A stretch of 64,000 bases of DNA from DP-19 sp036496285 (GCA_036496285.1 DASXLI010000053.1:52974-116973); one strand, 5' to 3'; counted from the stretch's first letter, positions 17,354-25,730 are shown. The notes: generated from the sequence alone by a model not told the origin. Numbers and translations: made by a program.

Positions 17354-17572
17354 ATGGCGAAAGGACCCTGCAAGAAGGACGGTTGTGAGAAGCCCGCAAT
17401 GGGCAAGGGCTACTGCACGCCCCACTACAAGGCCTGGCGGCGCGGCAAGCTGCCGAAGAAGCGCTACAAGATCTGCACCGCCGAGGGCTGCCGCAAGCCC
17501 CGGCACGCGGGCTCGAAGTGCGAGGAGCATTCGAAGAAGGCGGCCGCCGCGCCGGCAGCAGCCGCGTCGTAG
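17354..17572 (+). CDS. Small Cys/His-rich protein with a duplicated CxxxxC-GxCxxH motif
   Basis: Seventy-two residues, strongly basic, with two tandem copies of a Cys/His unit: CKKDGCEKPAMGKGYCTPHY and CTAEGCRKPRHAGSKCEEH. Each offers three Cys and one His, which could bind one zinc. A short basic linker separates them and the tail is Lys/Ala-rich. Similar C-x4-C-x(7,8)-C-x2-H units occur in small bacterial and phage proteins and next to HNH domains. TAGGAG lies 6 bases before the ATG. It sits 8 bases after gpsA, and rpmH follows. The biochemical role is unknown; nucleic-acid binding is an inference from charge and metal ligands. Confidence 0.8.
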   Translation: MAKGPCKKDGCEKPAMGKGYCTPHYKAWRRGKLPKKRYKICTAEGCRKPRHAGSKCEEHSKKAAAAPAAAAS

Positions 17573-17620
17573 GCCAAATTGACAGGCGCGGCCTGCTGTG
17601 ATGGATAAGCCCGATTCACC

Positions 17621-17779
17621 ATGAAGCGGACCTTTCAACCAAGCAATCGTCGACGCAAGCGCACGCACGGCTTCCTCGCCCGCATGGCGACCCCTGGGGG
17701 CCGGCAGGTCCTGAAGCGCCGCCGCGCCAAGGGCCGGAAGCAGCTGACGGTCTCGATTCCTCCGAAGCAGCCGAGATGA
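17621..17779 (+). CDS. rpmH: 50S ribosomal protein L34
   Basis: Large-subunit ribosomal protein of 52 residues, very rich in Arg and Lys. It begins MKRTFQPSNRRRKRTHGF and continues LARMATPGGRQVLKRRRAKG, the universal L34 pattern, with a short extension ending PPKQPR. The stop overlaps the rnpA start (ATGA), the classical rpmH-rnpA coupling. No clear ribosome site is visible upstream. Confidence 0.97.
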   Translation: MKRTFQPSNRRRKRTHGFLARMATPGGRQVLKRRRAKGRKQLTVSIPPKQPR

Positions 17780-18141
17780 CCGTGCCCACAGGCGAGGGCT
17801 TCCCGAAGACGGCGCGGGTGCGCCGCCGGCGGGAGTACCTGGCGCTCGGGCATGCGGCACGACGGCGGCACACGGCCCACTTCGTGGTGCTGTGCGCGGC
17901 CAGCACGGAGGGGACGCGACTGGGCATCACGGTGAGCCGCAAGGTCGGGGGAGCGGTCGAGCGCAATCACGTGAAGCGCCGCGTGCGCGAGGCGTTCCGC
18001 CGCGACCCGCGCCGGCTGCTTCCCGAGCACGCGCTCGTCGTGATCGCCAAGCCCGGCGCCGCGGCGCTCTCGCAGCGCGAGATCGCCGCGGAGCTCGCGG
18101 GCGCGGTCGCGCCGAACGGCGAGCGGACGCGACGAGCTTGA
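17776..18141 (+). CDS. rnpA: Ribonuclease P protein component
   Basis: Protein cofactor of RNase P, which processes the 5' ends of precursor tRNAs together with the rnpB RNA. The 121-residue product has the conserved RNR motif in VERNHVKRRVREAFR, preceded by LGITVSRKVGGAV. The N-terminus FPKTARVRRRREYLAL fits the substrate-binding face. Start overlaps the rpmH stop by 4 bases; yidD begins 1 base after its stop. Confidence 0.96.
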   Translation: MTVPTGEGFPKTARVRRRREYLALGHAARRRHTAHFVVLCAASTEGTRLGITVSRKVGGAVERNHVKRRVREAFRRDPRRLLPEHALVVIAKPGAAALSQREIAAELAGAVAPNGERTRRA

Positions 18142-18142
18142 C

Positions 18143-18388
18143 GTGACGGGACGCCAAGTGGTGCGCGAGGCGTGCGTGGCTCCGCTGCGCCTCTACCGGG
18201 TGACGCTATCGCCGCTCCTGCCTCGGAGCTGCCGGTTCGAGCCGACCTGCTCGGCCTATGCGATCGAGGCGGTGGTGCGACACGGCGTCGCGCGCGGCGC
18301 GTGGCTCGCGCTCCGGCGGCTCGGGCGGTGCCATCCGGGGGCCGGCGCGGCCGGCTTGGATCCCGTGCCCGCACGGCAGGAGGCCTGA
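18143..18388 (+). CDS. yidD: Membrane protein insertion efficiency factor YidD
   Basis: Short protein of 81 residues thought to assist YidC-dependent insertion into the inner membrane. The conserved block RLYRVTLSPLLPRSCRFEPTCSAYA carries the paired Cys residues, followed by EAVVRHGVARGAWLALRRLGRC HPG, the standard signature. It starts with GTG one base after rnpA; its stop overlaps the yidC ATG, which has CAGGAGG upstream. Confidence 0.95.
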   Translation: MTGRQVVREACVAPLRLYRVTLSPLLPRSCRFEPTCSAYAIEAVVRHGVARGAWLALRRLGRCHPGAGAAGLDPVPARQEA

Positions 18389-20058
18389 TGGAGCAACGCC
18401 GCGCGCTGATCGCCGCCGCGCTCTGCCTCGCGATCCTCCTCGTCTACCAGGAGGCGATCCGGCGCTTGTATCCGCCGCCACCGCCGGGGACGCCAGGCGA
18501 GGTCTCGGAGAACGCCGACCAGCCCGCGAGCCCGCCGGGAGCTGAGGAGCAGCCGGGGGCGGCGGCGGACGTCCAGCACCCGGCCGCGGCCGCGGTCGCG
18601 ACGATCGTCACGGTCGAGACCGAGCTCTACACGGCGCGCGTCAGCAGCGCCGGCGGGCGGCTCGTGAGCCTCAGGCTCAAGCGCTTCCGGACGACGATCG
18701 ATCCCGCGAGCGAGCCACTCGAGATGGTCGACGTCATGCCGGGCGCCGCCCCGCCGCTCGGCCTCCGCATGATCGCGGACAACGGCAAGGTCGAGGACGA
18801 CACGGACGTCGCCTACGCGCCGGATCAGTCGCAGATCGAGCTGAGCGGCCCCGACACTGCGACGCTCACCCTGCGCGGCACCCTGCCGTCGGGGACCGCG
18901 ATCGAGAAGAAGCTCGCCTTCACCGGCAATGCGTACCCGATCACGCTCGAGGTGCGTGCCGCCGAGCTGCCAGCGCACGTGACGCGCATCGGCGTCGGCT
19001 GGCGGCGACACGTGCTCGCGACCAATCCGAAGGACCCCGACAACCGCTACCGGAGCGCCGTCCTCCTGCAGAGCAACAAGCTCGTCCACGAGACGCCGGT
19101 CGTGGCCCCGGGGCCGCCGCCGGCGCCGAAGCAGTTCGATGCGCCCGTCGCGTGGGCGGGCTACGCCGACCACTACTTCCTGGCGGCGATCGCGCCGGAG
19201 GATCCCGCGACCGGCGCCGCGGCCGTGGGCGGCGAGCACGACGGCGTGCAGATCCTGCTCACCGCGCCGCGCGCCGCCGACGGCGCCCGCTTCACGCTGT
19301 ACGTCGGGCCGAAGGACGTGGACGTGCTCGAGCACGCCGACCACCAGTTCGCGCGCGCCGTCGAGTTCGGCTGGTTCAGCTTCCTCGCGGTGCCGCTCCT
19401 GCGCCTGCTGAATCTGTTCCACGGCGTCACCCGCAACTACGGCATCGACATCATCCTGCTCACGCTCCTCGTAAAGGGCCTCTTCCTGCCCCTCTCGCAG
19501 AAGAGCATGAAGTCGATGCGCGACATGCAGCGCCTCCAGCCGCAGGTCGCGAAGCTGCGCGAAAAGTTCAAGGACGACCGCGAGCGCCTGAACAAGGAGA
19601 TGATGGAGCTCTACCGGCGCCACCGCGTGAACCCGCTCGGCGGCTGCCTGCCGATGGTGCTCCAGCTCCCGGTCTTCGTCGGCCTCTACCAGTCGCTCGG
19701 GCAGGCGATCGAGCTGCGCCACGCCAAGTTCGCCTTCTGGGTGCGCGACCTCTCCGCGCACGAGTGCTATCCCTGGCCGGGCCAGGCGCCGTCGGTCGGC
19801 TGCAATGAGTTCGCGCTGTTCGGCGTGCCGATCCCGATCCTGGTGCTGTTCATGGGCGCGAGCATGCTGCTCCAGCAGTACCTCTCGCCGTCGAGCGGCA
19901 TGGACCCGGCCCAGCAGCGCATGATGATGGTCGTCATGCCGGTCATGTTCACGGTGATGTTCGTCAGCTTCCCCTCGGGCCTCGTGCTGTACTGGTTGGT
20001 GAACAACCTGCTGACGATCGGCCAGCAGTGGTGGACGAACCGCTCCGCCGTCGCCTGA
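18388..20058 (+). CDS. yidC: Membrane protein insertase YidC
   Basis: Sec-associated and Sec-independent insertase of inner-membrane proteins, 556 residues. One N-terminal helix (RRALIAAALCLAILLVYQ) is followed by a Pro/Ala-rich linker and a large periplasmic beta domain (about 70-340), as in Gram-negative YidC. The conserved C-terminal 60KD_IMP region starts near FGWFSFLAVPLLRLLNLFH and includes VNPLGGCLPMVLQLPVFVGLY and a final helix SFPSGLVLYWLVNNLLTIGQQ. The periplasmic domain supports a diderm cell. ATGA-type overlap with yidD, and jag follows after 3 bases. Confidence 0.97.
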   Translation: MEQRRALIAAALCLAILLVYQEAIRRLYPPPPPGTPGEVSENADQPASPPGAEEQPGAAADVQHPAAAAVATIVTVETELYTARVSSAGGRLVSLRLKRFRTTIDPASEPLEMVDVMPGAAPPLGLRMIADNGKVEDDTDVAYAPDQSQIELSGPDTATLTLRGTLPSGTAIEKKLAFTGNAYPITLEVRAAELPAHVTRIGVGWRRHVLATNPKDPDNRYRSAVLLQSNKLVHETPVVAPGPPPAPKQFDAPVAWAGYADHYFLAAIAPEDPATGAAAVGGEHDGVQILLTAPRAADGARFTLYVGPKDVDVLEHADHQFARAVEFGWFSFLAVPLLRLLNLFHGVTRNYGIDIILLTLLVKGLFLPLSQKSMKSMRDMQRLQPQVAKLREKFKDDRERLNKEMMELYRRHRVNPLGGCLPMVLQLPVFVGLYQSLGQAIELRHAKFAFWVRDLSAHECYPWPGQAPSVGCNEFALFGVPIPILVLFMGASMLLQQYLSPSSGMDPAQQRMMMVVMPVMFTVMFVSFPSGLVLYWLVNNLLTIGQQWWTNRSAVA

Positions 20059-20061
20059 GCC

Positions 20062-20709
20062 ATGCGGTTCGTCGAGGGTGAAGGCAGCTCGATCGACGAG
20101 GCGATCGCGCGGGCGCTCCAGGCGCTCGGCGCGACCCGCGACCAGGTCGAGATCGACATCATCGAGAACGCGGGGTCCGGGTTCCTGGGCTTCGGCCGGC
20201 GTCCGGCGCGCGTCCGCGCCACGGTGCGCGCGCCGCTCGTGTGGCAGGACGTGGAGATCGTCGCGCGCGACGGCGCGAGCGCCCCACCGGCACGCGGCCG
20301 CGGCGACGGCGCCGAGCCACGTCCCGCGGCACGCCCGGCCCCGTCGACGGGCACCGCGCCCGCTTCCGTGGCGGGCGGATTCGACGCCGCGGCGTTCCTG
20401 ACGGAGACGCTGCGGCGCATGGGCTGGAGCGCTGCAGCACGGCCCGCGTCGCACGGCGATCTGCAGGTCGTCGAGATCACCAGCGACGATCCGGAGGTCG
20501 CGGCGGCGTGCGGCGACGAGGTGGTGCGCGCGCTCGGCTTCCTGTTGAACCGCGTCGCGGAGCGCCAGGGGCACGAGGGCACGCGCTTCGAGGTGGTGTT
20601 CGGCTCCGGGACGCGGGCCGAGCGGCCTCAGGGACCGGCGCGGCGCGCACCGGAGCAGGCGCGCTCCCATCGGCGGGAGCGCAGGGGCGGCGGCAGGCCG
20701 CGGCGCTGA
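20062..20709 (+). CDS. jag: Jag/KhpB-like RNA-binding protein
   Basis: Protein of 215 residues at the usual jag position between yidC and mnmE. The Jag_N domain is clear: FVEGEGSSIDEAIARALQAL then IENAGSGFLGFGRRPARVR. After an Ala/Pro/Gly-rich linker comes a KH-like region (FDAAAFLTETLRRMGW to VEITSDDPEVAAACGDEVVRALGFLLNR). The C-terminal R3H domain typical of Jag/EloR is not recognisable; the protein ends in an Arg/Gly-rich tail instead. In Firmicutes such proteins regulate cell elongation through RNA binding with KhpA. Start ATG lies 3 bases after yidC. Confidence 0.87.
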   Translation: MRFVEGEGSSIDEAIARALQALGATRDQVEIDIIENAGSGFLGFGRRPARVRATVRAPLVWQDVEIVARDGASAPPARGRGDGAEPRPAARPAPSTGTAPASVAGGFDAAAFLTETLRRMGWSAAARPASHGDLQVVEITSDDPEVAAACGDEVVRALGFLLNRVAERQGHEGTRFEVVFGSGTRAERPQGPARRAPEQARSHRRERRGGGRPRR

Positions 20710-20711
20710 CC

Positions 20712-22085
20712 GTGGTGGGCGAGACGATCGCCGCGATCGCCACACCGCCGGGGCAAGGCGGGGTCGCGATCGTCCGTCTCAGCGGGCCCGCCTCGCACGC
20801 GATCGTGGCAGGGCTCCTCCGGCGCGCCGGCGGCACGTCGCTCGAGCCGCGCCGGGTGTACGTCGGCCGGCTGGTCGAGCGGCCCGGCGGCCGCACGCTC
20901 GATCAGGTGCTGGTCTTCGCCATGCGCGGGCCGCACAGCTACACGGGCGAGGACACGGCCGAGATCCACTGCCACGGCGGCTCCGTCCTCACCCGCCGCA
21001 TCCTCGAGGCGGTGCTCGCGGCGGGCGCGCGTGCCGCGGAGCCAGGCGAGTTCACCCGGCGCGCGTTCCTGAACGGACGAATGGATCTCGCGCAGGCCGA
21101 GGCGGTCGGCGAGCTCATCGCCGCGCGCGGCGACGCCGCCCTGCGCCTCGCCTGGTCGCAGCTCGAGGGGCAGCTCTCGGCGCGGGTCGAGAGGCTGCGC
21201 GACGCGGTGGTGGGCGCGCGAGCGCTCTGCGAGGCCGCGATCGACTTCCCCGAGGACGACGTGCCGGAGGTCGAGGATGGCCGGCTCGCGCACGAGCTCG
21301 GGCGCGTCCGCGGCGAGCTCGAGGTGTTGGGCGCGACGTTCGAGCGCGCCCGGGTGCGTTTCGAGGGCGCGCGCGTCGTGCTCGCGGGGCGGCCGAACGT
21401 CGGCAAGTCGAGCCTGCTGAACGTCCTCGCCGGCCGCGAGCGCGCGATCGTCACGCCGGTCGCGGGCACGACGCGCGACGTGCTGGAGGCCGCGGTCGTG
21501 ATCGGCGGCGTGCCCGCGGTCGTGACCGACACCGCCGGCATCCGCGACACCGATGACCCGATCGAGCGTCTCGGGGTCGAGCGCGCGCGGGCAGCCATCG
21601 CCGACGCGGCGTGCGTCGTCGCCGTCTTCGACCGCTCGGTGGCGCTCGAGCGGGCCGACGAGCTGGTCGCCACGGTGCTCGCGACGCGCCCGGCGGTGGC
21701 GGTGCTGAACAAGCGCGATCTGCCCGCCCGCATGGGGGCGGCGCAGCTCCGCGTGCTCGTCGGCGCCGTGCCGATCGTCGAGGTGAGCGCGCTCACCGGC
21801 GAGGGCCTCGGCGACCTCGAGTCGGCAGTCGCAACGATTCTCCTCGGCGGCGAGCCGGTGGGCGACGACGAGGTCGTCCTCTTCCGCGTCCGGCATTGGG
21901 AGGCGGTGCAGCGCGCCGCAGCCGAGCTGCGCCGCGCCGAGGAGGCGCTCGCCGCGCGTCGGCCGCTCGACCTCATCGCGGCGGATCTCGCGGCCGCTGC
22001 GGCATCCCTCGGCGCGATCACCGGTGCGGTCACCTCCGAGGACGTCCTCGACCGCGTGTTTGCCGAATTCTGCATCGGCAAATAA
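20712..22085 (+). CDS. mnmE: tRNA modification GTPase MnmE
   Basis: With MnmG it forms cmnm5 on U34 of certain tRNAs; 457 residues. The N-terminal tetrahydrofolate-binding domain begins ETIAAIATPPGQGGVAIVRL and contains SYTGEDTAEIHCHGG. The G domain has GRPNVGKSSLLN (about residue 226), the G2/G3 region AGTTRDVLE and DTAGIRDTDD, and LNKRDL. The last residues are CIGK, the conserved MnmE C-terminus that supplies the catalytic Cys. Start is one of two consecutive GTG codons (20712 or 20715), directly after the jag stop. Confidence 0.96.
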   Translation: MVGETIAAIATPPGQGGVAIVRLSGPASHAIVAGLLRRAGGTSLEPRRVYVGRLVERPGGRTLDQVLVFAMRGPHSYTGEDTAEIHCHGGSVLTRRILEAVLAAGARAAEPGEFTRRAFLNGRMDLAQAEAVGELIAARGDAALRLAWSQLEGQLSARVERLRDAVVGARALCEAAIDFPEDDVPEVEDGRLAHELGRVRGELEVLGATFERARVRFEGARVVLAGRPNVGKSSLLNVLAGRERAIVTPVAGTTRDVLEAAVVIGGVPAVVTDTAGIRDTDDPIERLGVERARAAIADAACVVAVFDRSVALERADELVATVLATRPAVAVLNKRDLPARMGAAQLRVLVGAVPIVEVSALTGEGLGDLESAVATILLGGEPVGDDEVVLFRVRHWEAVQRAAAELRRAEEALAARRPLDLIAADLAAAAASLGAITGAVTSEDVLDRVFAEFCIGK

Positions 22086-22145
22086 GGTTCGGCGTCGAAC
22101 CGTCGAACTCGGGGGCACGCGGCCCGCCCCCCGGAGTCGAACCGG
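22086..22145. repeat. Hairpin-rich mnmE-mnmG spacer
   Basis: GGTTCG at 22086-22091 pairs with CGAACC at 22096-22101 around a 4-base loop, directly at the mnmE stop. The rest of the 60 bases can form a GC-rich imperfect hairpin (a G-run near 22,112 facing a C-run near 22,125), placing structure just before the mnmG ATG. No T-run follows, so it is not a standard terminator. It might attenuate or protect the message. Confidence 0.4.
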
Positions 22146-23978
22146 ATGCACGAGCACAGCTACGACGTCATCGTGGTCGGGGCGGGACACGCCGGCATCG
22201 AGGCGGCGCTGGCCGCCGCGCGTCTCGGGGCCGACACGCTGGTCCTGACGCTCAATCTCGACCACGTCGGCCAGATGTCCTGCAACCCTGCGATCGGCGG
22301 CATCGGCAAGGGCCATCTGGTGAAGGAGATCGACGCCCTCGGTGGCGCCATGGCCCACGCGATCGACGCGACCGGCATCCAGTTCCGCACGCTCAACACC
22401 CGGAAGGGGCGGGCCGTGCGCGCGACCCGCGCCCAGGCCGACAAGGCCCTCTACCGCAGCTACATGAAGCGTCTCCTAGAGTCGGCGCCGGGCGTGACCC
22501 CGCGCCAGGCGAGCGTCGAGCGGCTGCTGGTCGAGGACGGCCGCGCGGTCGGCGTCGAGAGCCAGATCGGCGAGATCTTCCGCGGCCGCACCGTCGTGCT
22601 GACGACCGGGACGTTCCTGAAGGGCCTGATCCACGTCGGCCGGCGGAGCTACGCCTCGGGGCGCGCCGGCGACTTCGCGGTGGCAGGTCTGAGCGAGTCG
22701 CTTGCCGCGCACGGCTTCCGCATCGGCCGCCTCAAGACCGGCACCTGCCCGCGCCTCGACGCCCGCACGATCGACTTCGACGTGGTGGCGGAGCAGCCCG
22801 GCGACCCCGAGCCCGTGCCGTTCGCGTTCGAGAGCCGCGGCATCGCGCAGCGCCAGGTCTCCTGCCACGTCACCTACACGACGCCCGGGACGCACGAGAT
22901 CGTCCGCCGCGGCCTGCCGGAGTCGGCGATGTACTCGGGAAGCATTGCGGGGCGCGGCCCGCGCTATTGCCCGTCGATCGAGGACAAGATCGTGCGCTTC
23001 GCCGAGAAGCCGCGACACCAGATCTTCCTCGAGCCCGAGGGCCTCGACACGATCGAGGTCTATCCGAACGGGCTCTCGACCAGCCTGCCGCTCGATGTGC
23101 AGCTCGCCATGGTGCGCTCGATTCCCGGTCTGGCGCGGGCCGAGATCATGCGGCCCGGCTATGCGATCGAGTATGATTACGCCGACCCGCTGCAGCTCGA
23201 ACCATCGCTCGAGACGAAGCTCGTGCGCGGCCTCTTCCACGCCGGCCAGCTGAACGGCACGACCGGCTACGAGGAGGCCGCGGCGCAGGGCCTCGTCGCC
23301 GGTGCCAACGCCGCCCGCCAGGCGCGCGGCCTAGCGCCGATCGTGATCGGCCGCTCCCAGGCGTACATCGGCGTGATGATCGACGACCTGGTCACCCGCG
23401 GCGTCGGCGGCGAGCCATATCGCATGTTCACGTCGCGCGCCGAGCACCGTCTGGTGCTGCGCGAGGGCAACGCCGACGAGCGTCTGCTCGCCGTCGCGGC
23501 GGAGAGCGGCCTGATCGACTCGGCGCGGGCCGGCCGAATCGAAAACAAACGTAGTTCTATTCAAGGGGAGATCGCGCTCCTGGGGCGGACCGGGCTTTCC
23601 GCCGAGCTACGCCGGCCGGAGGTCGCGTACGAGGACATCGCCGGCCGCCGGCCGATCGACGCGCCACCCTTCGACCGCGTGCTGATCGCCGAGCTCGAGT
23701 GCCGGGTGAAGTACCAGGGCTACATCGCCCGCCAGGAGCGGGAGATTGCCCGGACGCGTGAGCTTGAGGAGCTGCGTCTTCCGGCGGGCCTCGACTACGC
23801 CACCCTCCCGACGCTCTCGAGCGAGGTGCGAGAGAAGCTGACGCGGGTCCGGCCGCAGACGCTCGGGCAGGCGGCACGCATCCCGGGCGTGACGCCCGTC
23901 GCGGTGGGGATCCTCGCCGTCCACGTGAAACGCGAGCGTGACCGTCCCCGAACCATCGCTGACGCTTCGCCGCGCTGA
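22146..23978 (+). CDS. mnmG: tRNA uridine-5-carboxymethylaminomethyl(34) synthesis enzyme MnmG
   Basis: FAD-dependent partner of MnmE, 610 residues. The N-terminal FAD-binding motif is VIVVGAGHAGIEAALAAARLG, followed by MSCNPAIGGIGKGHLVKEID, the GidA signature. Further family blocks are GRSQAYIGVMIDDLVTRG and EPYRMFTSRAEHRL. The C-terminal helical domain (KYQGYIARQEREI) binds MnmE and tRNA. Length is normal. It overlaps the downstream rsmG by 41 bases. Confidence 0.97.
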   Translation: MHEHSYDVIVVGAGHAGIEAALAAARLGADTLVLTLNLDHVGQMSCNPAIGGIGKGHLVKEIDALGGAMAHAIDATGIQFRTLNTRKGRAVRATRAQADKALYRSYMKRLLESAPGVTPRQASVERLLVEDGRAVGVESQIGEIFRGRTVVLTTGTFLKGLIHVGRRSYASGRAGDFAVAGLSESLAAHGFRIGRLKTGTCPRLDARTIDFDVVAEQPGDPEPVPFAFESRGIAQRQVSCHVTYTTPGTHEIVRRGLPESAMYSGSIAGRGPRYCPSIEDKIVRFAEKPRHQIFLEPEGLDTIEVYPNGLSTSLPLDVQLAMVRSIPGLARAEIMRPGYAIEYDYADPLQLEPSLETKLVRGLFHAGQLNGTTGYEEAAAQGLVAGANAARQARGLAPIVIGRSQAYIGVMIDDLVTRGVGGEPYRMFTSRAEHRLVLREGNADERLLAVAAESGLIDSARAGRIENKRSSIQGEIALLGRTGLSAELRRPEVAYEDIAGRRPIDAPPFDRVLIAELECRVKYQGYIARQEREIARTRELEELRLPAGLDYATLPTLSSEVREKLTRVRPQTLGQAARIPGVTPVAVGILAVHVKRERDRPRTIADASPR

Positions 23979-24606
23979 CCGCGTCCACCTCCGCGGCGGC
24001 GCCGCCGATCTCGGCGTCGCCCTCGACGACGAGGCGCTCGATCGATTCGCTGCCTACGCCGAGACCCTCGCCCGCTGGCGCGAGTCGGCGAACCTGATCT
24101 CGTACCGCAACGGCGCCGAGCTGGTGGAGCGCCACCTCCTCGACTCGCTCGCCTGCGCCTGGCTCTGCGGCGCCGCCCGGGACGTCGCCGACCTCGGGAG
24201 CGGCGCCGGCCTTCCTGGCGTGCCGCTCGCCATCGTGGATCCTTCCCGGCGCGTCGTCCTGATCGAGCCACGCCGCCGGCGGGCGAGCTTCCTTCGTCAG
24301 GTTCGCCGCGACCTCAGGCTCGAGCGCCTGGAGGTCCTCGAGATGCGCGCCGAGGAGTTCACCGAAGCGGCCGACTCGGGACCGGTGGACGTCGCGATCA
24401 CCCGGGCTGTCTGGCGCGACGACGCCGACCTCCGATACGCGGTCCCCTGGCTCCGGCCCGGCGGGATCCTGCTGTCGATGCGCGCCGACATCCGCCACGC
24501 GATGCCACCGACGATCCATGATCTCGCGACGGAGCCGAGCCTCACCTACCGGGTCGGCCGCGGCCCTCGTCGCCGCATCGACGTCTTCCGACGGACCCGT
24601 CCCTAG
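23938..24606 (+). CDS. rsmG: 16S rRNA (guanine(527)-N(7))-methyltransferase RsmG
   Basis: SAM-dependent methyltransferase of 222 residues that makes m7G527 in 16S rRNA; its loss gives low-level streptomycin resistance in other bacteria. Motif I is VADLGSGAGLPGVPLAI, preceded by ESANLISYRN and the conserved LLDSLACAW. The region PVDVAITRAV matches the catalytic motif, though the C-terminal half is more diverged than usual. The start is a GTG inside mnmG (41-base overlap). The gene ends just before the parS cluster. Confidence 0.9.
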   Translation: MTVPEPSLTLRRADRVHLRGGAADLGVALDDEALDRFAAYAETLARWRESANLISYRNGAELVERHLLDSLACAWLCGAARDVADLGSGAGLPGVPLAIVDPSRRVVLIEPRRRRASFLRQVRRDLRLERLEVLEMRAEEFTEAADSGPVDVAITRAVWRDDADLRYAVPWLRPGGILLSMRADIRHAMPPTIHDLATEPSLTYRVGRGPRRRIDVFRRTRP

Positions 24607-24609
24607 CAT

Positions 24610-24625
24610 TGTTTCACGTGAAACA
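24610..24625. promoter_or_regulatory. parS site 1
   Basis: The sequence is TGTTTCACGTGAAACA, a perfect 16-bp palindrome identical to the canonical bacterial parS element where ParB loads and spreads. It begins 3 bases after the rsmG stop. Confidence 0.97.
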
Positions 24626-24655
24626 TTCCGCGGCGTGCCGCGCGACGGTCAGAAA

Positions 24656-24671
24656 TGTTTCACGTGAAACA
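24656..24671. promoter_or_regulatory. parS site 2
   Basis: A second perfect copy of TGTTTCACGTGAAACA, 46 bases from the first (start to start). Confidence 0.97.
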
Positions 24672-24841
24672 TCGATGAGGCGCAGGCCGCGCGCCGCGAA
24701 GTGGAGCAGCCTACTGGGGTGCGTCCGCTCGGAGATCGACGCCAGTAGTCCCCGCACAGAAGAACGGGAAGAAGGTCACGATAGACGCGCTGCCTTCGGT
24801 GACTGCCGAGCTCTACCGGGCGCGGTCGCGGTCCGCCAGAA

Positions 24842-24857
24842 TGTTTCACGTGAAACA
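24842..24857. promoter_or_regulatory. parS site 3
   Basis: A third perfect copy of TGTTTCACGTGAAACA, 186 bases from the second and about 100 bases before parA. Its position allows ParB bound here to repress or shape parAB expression. Confidence 0.97.
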
Positions 24858-24959
24858 TTCCAGCGCCCTGACCGGCCGAGGCGCACGCCGGATCAAATGC
24901 CTTGCGGTTTGCTGGGGATGTGTTACTTGCCGCGCTGACCGTCTGATGTGGAGGTGCAA

Positions 24960-25730
24960 GTGGGACGGGTTCTCGCGGTCGCTAATCAAAAAGGCGGGGT
25001 AGGCAAGACCACCACAGCGGTGAATCTCAGCGCCGGGTTGGCGATCGCCGGTCGCTCGACGTTGCTCATCGACTTCGATCCGCAGGCCAGCGCGACGAGC
25101 GGTCTCGGCGTCCACCCCCAGGAGCTCGAGGGGTCGGTCTACCACGTGCTGATCGGGGCGCGGACCGCGGAGGAGTCGACCCGTCCGACCAAGATCGAGA
25201 ACCTCTCGCTCTTGCCGGCGAGCCGCGATCTCATCGGCGCCGAGATCGAGCTGGTGCCCCTGCCGAGGCGTGAGTACCGCCTCGACGACGCCATCGCCCA
25301 GGTCCGTCGCAAGTACGATTTCGTCGTCATCGACTGTCCGCCGTCGCTCGGTCTGCTCACGGTGAACGCGCTCACCGCGGCCGACGCCGTGCTGGTGCCG
25401 CTGCAATGCGAGTACTACGCGCTGGAAGGATTGAGCGCGCTCCTCGAGACGATCGGCTTCATTCGTCAGAGCCTGAATCCACGGCTCGATATAGCCGGCC
25501 TTTTACTAACAATGTTTGATACCAGAAACAGCCTGGCGCACCAGGTTGTGAACGAGGTCCGCCAGCACTTTCCCCGGCAGGTATTTCAGTCGGTTATTCC
25601 ACGTAATGTGCGGCTCAGCGAGTCGCCGAGCTATGGCATGCCCGCGATGATCTACGATGCCAGCTCGCGCGGTGCGCGGGCGTACGGCGCATTGGCGGAA
25701 GAGCTGATTCAAAACAACGTTAGCCAATAG
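24960..25730 (+). CDS. parA: Chromosome-partitioning ATPase ParA (Soj)
   Basis: Walker-type ATPase of 256 residues that drives ParB-parS complexes apart over the nucleoid. The deviant Walker A motif is KGGVGKTTT (residues 11-19) with the signature Lys; FDPQASATSGLG is the A' motif and VVIDCPPSLGLLTVNAL holds Walker B. The short N-terminus, without a helix-turn-helix, is the chromosomal (type Ib-like, Soj) form. I chose the GTG at 24960 because GGAGG lies 5 bases upstream; the GTG at 24948 would consume that site. The stop codon abuts parB. Confidence 0.97.
   Translation: MGRVLAVANQKGGVGKTTTAVNLSAGLAIAGRSTLLIDFDPQASATSGLGVHPQELEGSVYHVLIGARTAEESTRPTKIENLSLLPASRDLIGAEIELVPLPRREYRLDDAIAQVRRKYDFVVIDCPPSLGLLTVNALTAADAVLVPLQCEYYALEGLSALLETIGFIRQSLNPRLDIAGLLLTMFDTRNSLAHQVVNEVRQHFPRQVFQSVIPRNVRLSESPSYGMPAMIYDASSRGARAYGALAEELIQNNVSQ

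Larger units (their letters stand above)
24607..24959. other. Centromere region: gene-free 353-bp stretch with three parS sites
   Basis: This is the only gene-free stretch over 300 bases. It lies between rsmG and parA and contains three perfect 16-bp parS palindromes (listed separately). Between the second and third sites there are about 170 bases without a convincing gene, promoter or repeat. A GGAGG at 24,950-24,954 serves as the parA ribosome site. Confidence 0.9.

Noticed and set aside
22125..22155. tRNA-like T-arm (GGTTCGACTCC on the minus strand) between mnmE and mnmG
   Set aside because: No acceptor, anticodon arm or D arm can be built around it, and the sequence needed upstream is mnmG coding sequence. 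It is a coincidental hairpin.
23921..23936. Fourth parS-like site near the mnmG end (CCACGTGAAAC)
   Set aside because: Only one half matches well; the other half-site differs at several positions, and it is within coding sequence.
24609..24938. Open frame starting MFHVKH in the parS region
   Set aside because: ATGTTTCACGTGAAACAT is parS itself translated; the same six residues appear from the other parS copies and on the opposite strand. The frame has no family features.
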